IMG/VR virus record: IMGVR_UViG_3300044996_000059
Location: 1 to 30,563 of that record
DNA length: 30,563 nucleotides
Source of the DNA: a virus
Strand: one strand, 5' to 3'
Made by a program: the position numbers and the translations under genes. The first letter of the stretch is position 1. Each line of letters opens with the position of its first letter. Shown one piece after another: positions 27,913 through 30,563 of the stretch. Below the pieces are notes generated by a model. The model was not told the DNA's origin and did not search any database. It was given only the letters and a program-made list of their open reading frames with translations.

Positions 27913-28598
27913 AGATAGGTATCCTAACTGTAGCCTACAGAGAAGAGTATTTTATAGCATACTGTGTGAATCAGTTTAAGGGGCGAGGCTTCCAGCACCT
28001 TGTTTTGGTTTCGGATACACCGTGGCACGGGGAAAGAGAACCGATGGACGAGACGGTGGAATTAGCCGAGAGGACGGGAGCGGAAGTTATCGTTTCGGAC
28101 TGGTCAACCGAGGCCGAGCAAAGGAACTACGGCCTGAAGGAACTGAGAGAGAATGACTGGGTTTTGATCGTCGACGCTGACGAGGAATATGAGAAAGGGA
28201 GTGTGGATAGCCTTCTTACTTTTCTCGAGACAGCGAACCTCCCAGCCTACGGTATCGGTAAGATAGCGACTTACTGGAAGACAAAAGAATATCGGATCGA
28301 TCCGCCGGAATCTGGTGGACTAATCGTGGCGGTTAAACCGACTGTCCAATTTTATGACAAGCGGTGCGTCTCTTCCGAATGGGACTTTCTACCGGAGGAT
28401 ATTGTTATGCACCACTACTCCTATGTACGGGATGACTTGGGAATGAGGCGTAAGATCGCAACCTTTGAACACGCCAATGAAATAGTACCTAACTGGTACG
28501 AGGAGGTGTGGTGTAAATGGACACCGGAGAGTCAGAACCTCCACCCCGTACATCCTGAAAGTTTTGCTAGAGCTATTTATGTTGGTCAAGAATCCTGA
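27909..28598 (+). CDS. Family 2 glycosyltransferase
   Basis: A 229-residue protein from the ATG at 27909, with GGAGG about 11 bases upstream and an ATGA overlap with the previous gene. It has ILTVAYREEYFIAYCVNQFK at the N terminus, a nucleotide-sugar-binding alpha/beta fold, EQRNYGL and the DADEEY motif (about 90-95), as in small GT-A transferases. A His-rich HHYSY lies in the C-terminal half. Donor and acceptor are not known. It probably works with its neighbours on one glycan. Confidence 0.8.
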   Translation: MKIGILTVAYREEYFIAYCVNQFKGRGFQHLVLVSDTPWHGEREPMDETVELAERTGAEVIVSDWSTEAEQRNYGLKELRENDWVLIVDADEEYEKGSVDSLLTFLETANLPAYGIGKIATYWKTKEYRIDPPESGGLIVAVKPTVQFYDKRCVSSEWDFLPEDIVMHHYSYVRDDLGMRRKIATFEHANEIVPNWYEEVWCKWTPESQNLHPVHPESFARAIYVGQES

Positions 28599-29250
28599 TT
28601 TATATAATTTAAACGTCAATTCCACTCCCTTTTTAAGGGATCACCGTGATTTTGTGGAAAAATATGAGTGGGGTTGCGGAGATAGGCCTCTACACTGGAT
28701 GTGGTACCAGATATGTTCGGAGCTTCCTGTAGATGCTAAGCTATTAGAGATAGGCTGTTATATGGGGCAAGTACTATCTCTATGGGCATTAATCGGGAGG
28801 AAGCTAGGACGAAACTTTAGGGTTTATGGTATTACGCCTCTTTCCCCAGAGCCGGATATACATTCTGCCTATAAGGATATAAATTACCGTGAAGCAATTG
28901 AGAAAATACATTGGAGGTTTGACTTATCTAATCCGGAACTATTCGTAGGACTTTCCCAAGACCAAACCTGTATTGACAAGGCGAGGAACTTAGGCGAACT
29001 TGACGTTTTATACATTGACGGCGGTCACAACTATGAAAATGTTGTGGCTGATATCCAAAACTACGCCCCTTTAGTTAAAAAACATGGTTTTATTGTTACG
29101 GACGACTCGCTCTACAATATGGACGGGAGCAACACAACAGGGTACTTAGGTTTTGAGAGTGTTACCAATGCTGTAAACGAATATCTAATGAACAAAGGCG
29201 TAGCCGAGATCTCCAGAGTCGCCCACAACCGTGTTTTTAGGAAATTATGA
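28579..29250 (+). CDS. SAM-dependent methyltransferase (class I, Methyltransf_24-like)
   Basis: A 223-residue protein from the ATG at 28579; a TTG at 28564 in frame is less likely. It has KLLEIGCYMGQVLSLWA (motif I, SAM binding), VLYIDGGHNYENVVADIQNY (motif IV-like) and GFIVTDDS. This pattern matches class I methyltransferases of the TylF/Methyltransf_24 kind, which often methylate sugars or other small residues in surface-glycan and antibiotic pathways. Within this cassette it may O-methylate a sugar. It starts 20 bases before the end of the previous gene and overlaps the next by ATGA. Confidence 0.8.
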   Translation: MLVKNPDLYNLNVNSTPFLRDHRDFVEKYEWGCGDRPLHWMWYQICSELPVDAKLLEIGCYMGQVLSLWALIGRKLGRNFRVYGITPLSPEPDIHSAYKDINYREAIEKIHWRFDLSNPELFVGLSQDQTCIDKARNLGELDVLYIDGGHNYENVVADIQNYAPLVKKHGFIVTDDSLYNMDGSNTTGYLGFESVTNAVNEYLMNKGVAEISRVAHNRVFRKL

Positions 29251-29750
29251 GTTATCAAGAAAGATATTTAGCTCACCAGCTAAAGAAAAAGGAGACTCTA
29301 ACCAAGCTTATTAAGTCGCGACACTCAACGCGTGTCTTTTCGGACGAGGTTATTGACGTGAAACTGCTTGAGGAGATTATAGACTCGCTTTCGATGTGTC
29401 CGTCCTCTTGTGATCGACACGGAGTCTACACAAGACTTTATTACAATCGTGACGATAAGGAGCTACTAGCGGGGCTTTTAGTGGGCGGTGTGGGTTGGTT
29501 GCACAGAGCGGGAGTTATTGTCCTTTTATTTGGAGACCCAGAAGCGTACAGGGAAAACCTACATTATATGCCCTATCTCGACGCTGGCGTTATGATCTAC
29601 CACCTTTACCTAATGGCTGAGGCCTATGGGCTTAAAGTTTGTTGCGTGAATCCTAATGTACGAGAGGACAATAGGGAGTTTTTTAAAAGTAGGTTTGGTA
29701 GTGGTGTGTTTTGTGGAGCTGTAGCTTTAGGCTACGATGGAAACTTATGA
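29247..29750 (+). CDS. Nitroreductase-family flavoprotein
   Basis: A 167-residue protein. LIKSRHSTRVFSDEVID at the N terminus is the FMN-binding RxSxR signature of nitroreductases. LLEEIIDSLSMCPSSCDRHG, a Gly-rich loop (LLVGGVGWLHRAGVIVLLFG) and DAGVMIYHLYLMAEAYGLKV follow in the usual order. It is a little shorter than most members (about 170-220). A redox flavoenzyme inside a glycosylation cassette is unusual; it might oxidise or reduce a sugar or another substrate. Both ends overlap neighbours by ATGA, so it is made together with them. Confidence 0.8.
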   Translation: MSYQERYLAHQLKKKETLTKLIKSRHSTRVFSDEVIDVKLLEEIIDSLSMCPSSCDRHGVYTRLYYNRDDKELLAGLLVGGVGWLHRAGVIVLLFGDPEAYRENLHYMPYLDAGVMIYHLYLMAEAYGLKVCCVNPNVREDNREFFKSRFGSGVFCGAVALGYDGNL

Positions 29751-30349
29751 TCTCCGTGGCTGTTATTAGCTACAAATACGGTCATTTAATTGCTCAGGCT
29801 ATTGACAGCGTGCTAAGTCAAACCAGAAAACCAGACGCATTGGTGGTTGTAGACGACGGGGCCTATGACTGCCACTTTGTTAAGGAAAAGTATCCGGAAG
29901 TCGAGTTAATTGAGCGTCCTGTAAACTTAGGCATTGTGGGTAACAAAAACGATATTCTCTTTAACGTGATTAAGACGGACAAGATGGTGATGCTGGGGGC
30001 GGACAACTGGTTGCGTCCCGATGCCCTAGAAAAAATGGAAAAGTCGGGGACGGATATTGTTTCTTCTTGGCTCTACATTACGGGGGAAGAGGCTCATGAT
30101 ACACGAGGTGCGTGTGTCTACAACGACTGTGGGTACTTTCGCTGGGAGTTGCCCGGCCCCCACGGCTGTAGCCTCCACGATGTGGAAAAGGCACGGGCGG
30201 CTGGAGGATATAAACCCAGTGGTAGAGCAAAGTCTGAAGAGGACAGTGTGATGTTTAGCAAAATGATCGAAAATGGATCGAGTTTTAGTGTCGTAGCGGA
30301 GCCGCTGCTTTACTATAGAAGGCATAGGCATAACTTTCAAAAATGGTAG
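29747..30349 (+). CDS. Family 2 glycosyltransferase
   Basis: A 200-residue protein from the ATG at 29747, overlapping the previous stop by ATGA. SVAVISYKYGHLIAQAIDSV then LSQTRKPDALVVVDDG is the classical GT-A N terminus. The metal/nucleotide site corresponds to GADNWL (about 85-90), and the C terminus has EEDSVMFSKMI with RRHRHNF. This is a third glycosyl transfer activity in the cassette. Substrates are not known. Confidence 0.85.
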   Translation: MISVAVISYKYGHLIAQAIDSVLSQTRKPDALVVVDDGAYDCHFVKEKYPEVELIERPVNLGIVGNKNDILFNVIKTDKMVMLGADNWLRPDALEKMEKSGTDIVSSWLYITGEEAHDTRGACVYNDCGYFRWELPGPHGCSLHDVEKARAAGGYKPSGRAKSEEDSVMFSKMIENGSSFSVVAEPLLYYRRHRHNFQKW

Positions 30350-30563
30350 AACCCAGAGTCTTGTTTACAACCAAAACATACCATAACGACTTCGGCCCAA
30401 TGGCCAACGGGGGCTTTTCAAGAAAGTGGCAGAAGTGTGACTACCCGTTTGCTGAAAAATGGATTTTAATAAACAACGTTCAAGATGAAGACAAGGTGGC
30501 CAGCCTTTTTAAGGGGGGCTTGGATGAAAGAGCTATCAAGTCCTCCGAGTATTACCAGCAGGC
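30343..30563 (+). CDS. Continuation of the glycan cassette (3' partial gene)
   Basis: It starts at the ATG at 30343, overlapping the previous stop by seven bases, and is open to the edge of the window (73 codons). It begins MVEPRVLFTTKTYHNDFGPM and continues with FSRKWQKCDYPFAEKWILIN, which resembles the N terminus of glycan-active proteins, but too little is seen to assign a family. Confidence 0.6.
   Translation, partial: MVEPRVLFTTKTYHNDFGPMANGGFSRKWQKCDYPFAEKWILINNVQDEDKVASLFKGGLDERAIKSSEYYQQ

Overview
The window looks like a continuous 30.6 kb piece of a temperate, podovirus-like tailed phage, or a phage genome taken from a metagenome. The evidence is a tyrosine integrase, a small and large terminase, a portal, a scaffold-like protein, a major capsid protein of the DUF5309 type, fibre proteins, a CHAP endolysin and a holin-like protein. 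The standard bacterial code (TGA as stop) fits all the genes. Many genes overlap by ATGA or start at a Shine-Dalgarno (SD) of GGGGGTG or GGAGGTG type, so the host is a bacterium. I cannot name the host.

Layout. (1) 1-4196, plus strand: the end of a late operon, with the C-terminal part of a large virion protein, a fibre, a coiled-coil protein, an XhlA-like membrane protein, the endolysin and a holin-like protein. (2) 4197-5978: a control and integration region. It has a tRNA gene on the minus strand nested between 25-nt inverted arms, a plus-strand promoter and terminator facing the tRNA, a second inverted repeat, the leftward integrase gene, and a near-consensus rightward early promoter whose leader RNA holds three hairpins. 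(3) 5979-13165: the early or accessory region of small genes. These include sigma-4-like and winged-helix regulators, zinc-ribbon proteins, a putative ssDNA-annealing protein, a lytic transglycosylase-like protein, an XRE/sigma-region-4 chimera, an HNH nuclease, a metallophosphoesterase, tiny membrane proteins and two related small proteins. They are interspersed with strongly structured non-coding stretches (7241-7449, 7754-8086, 9268-9388). (4) 13166-16325: a ParB-domain/DNA methyltransferase fusion and the terminase subunits. (5) 16322-25597: portal, small proteins, fibres, scaffold and major capsid protein. (6) 25594 to the end: a translationally coupled cassette of glycosyltransferases, a methyltransferase and a nitroreductase-like protein, probably for glycan modification.

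The genes work together as an ordinary lysogeny, early and late programme, but the transcriptional control looks unusual. Three late promoters (before the first fibre, the portal and the scaffold) are each followed by the same RNA layout: a 4-bp mini-hairpin with a 5-nt loop, then a long terminator-shaped hairpin with a U-tract. The early promoter also has hairpins followed by a terminator. This suggests that attenuation or antitermination controls most of the genome. Plausible partners are the XRE/sigma-4 chimera and the second sigma-4-like protein.

The most striking single element is the tRNA. Its body resembles bacterial tRNA-Arg(UCU) and it has a short variable loop, but its anticodon is GCU (serine AGC/AGU codons), and it sits at the tip of a 25-bp helix. 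All family calls were made by reading motifs; no database search was possible.
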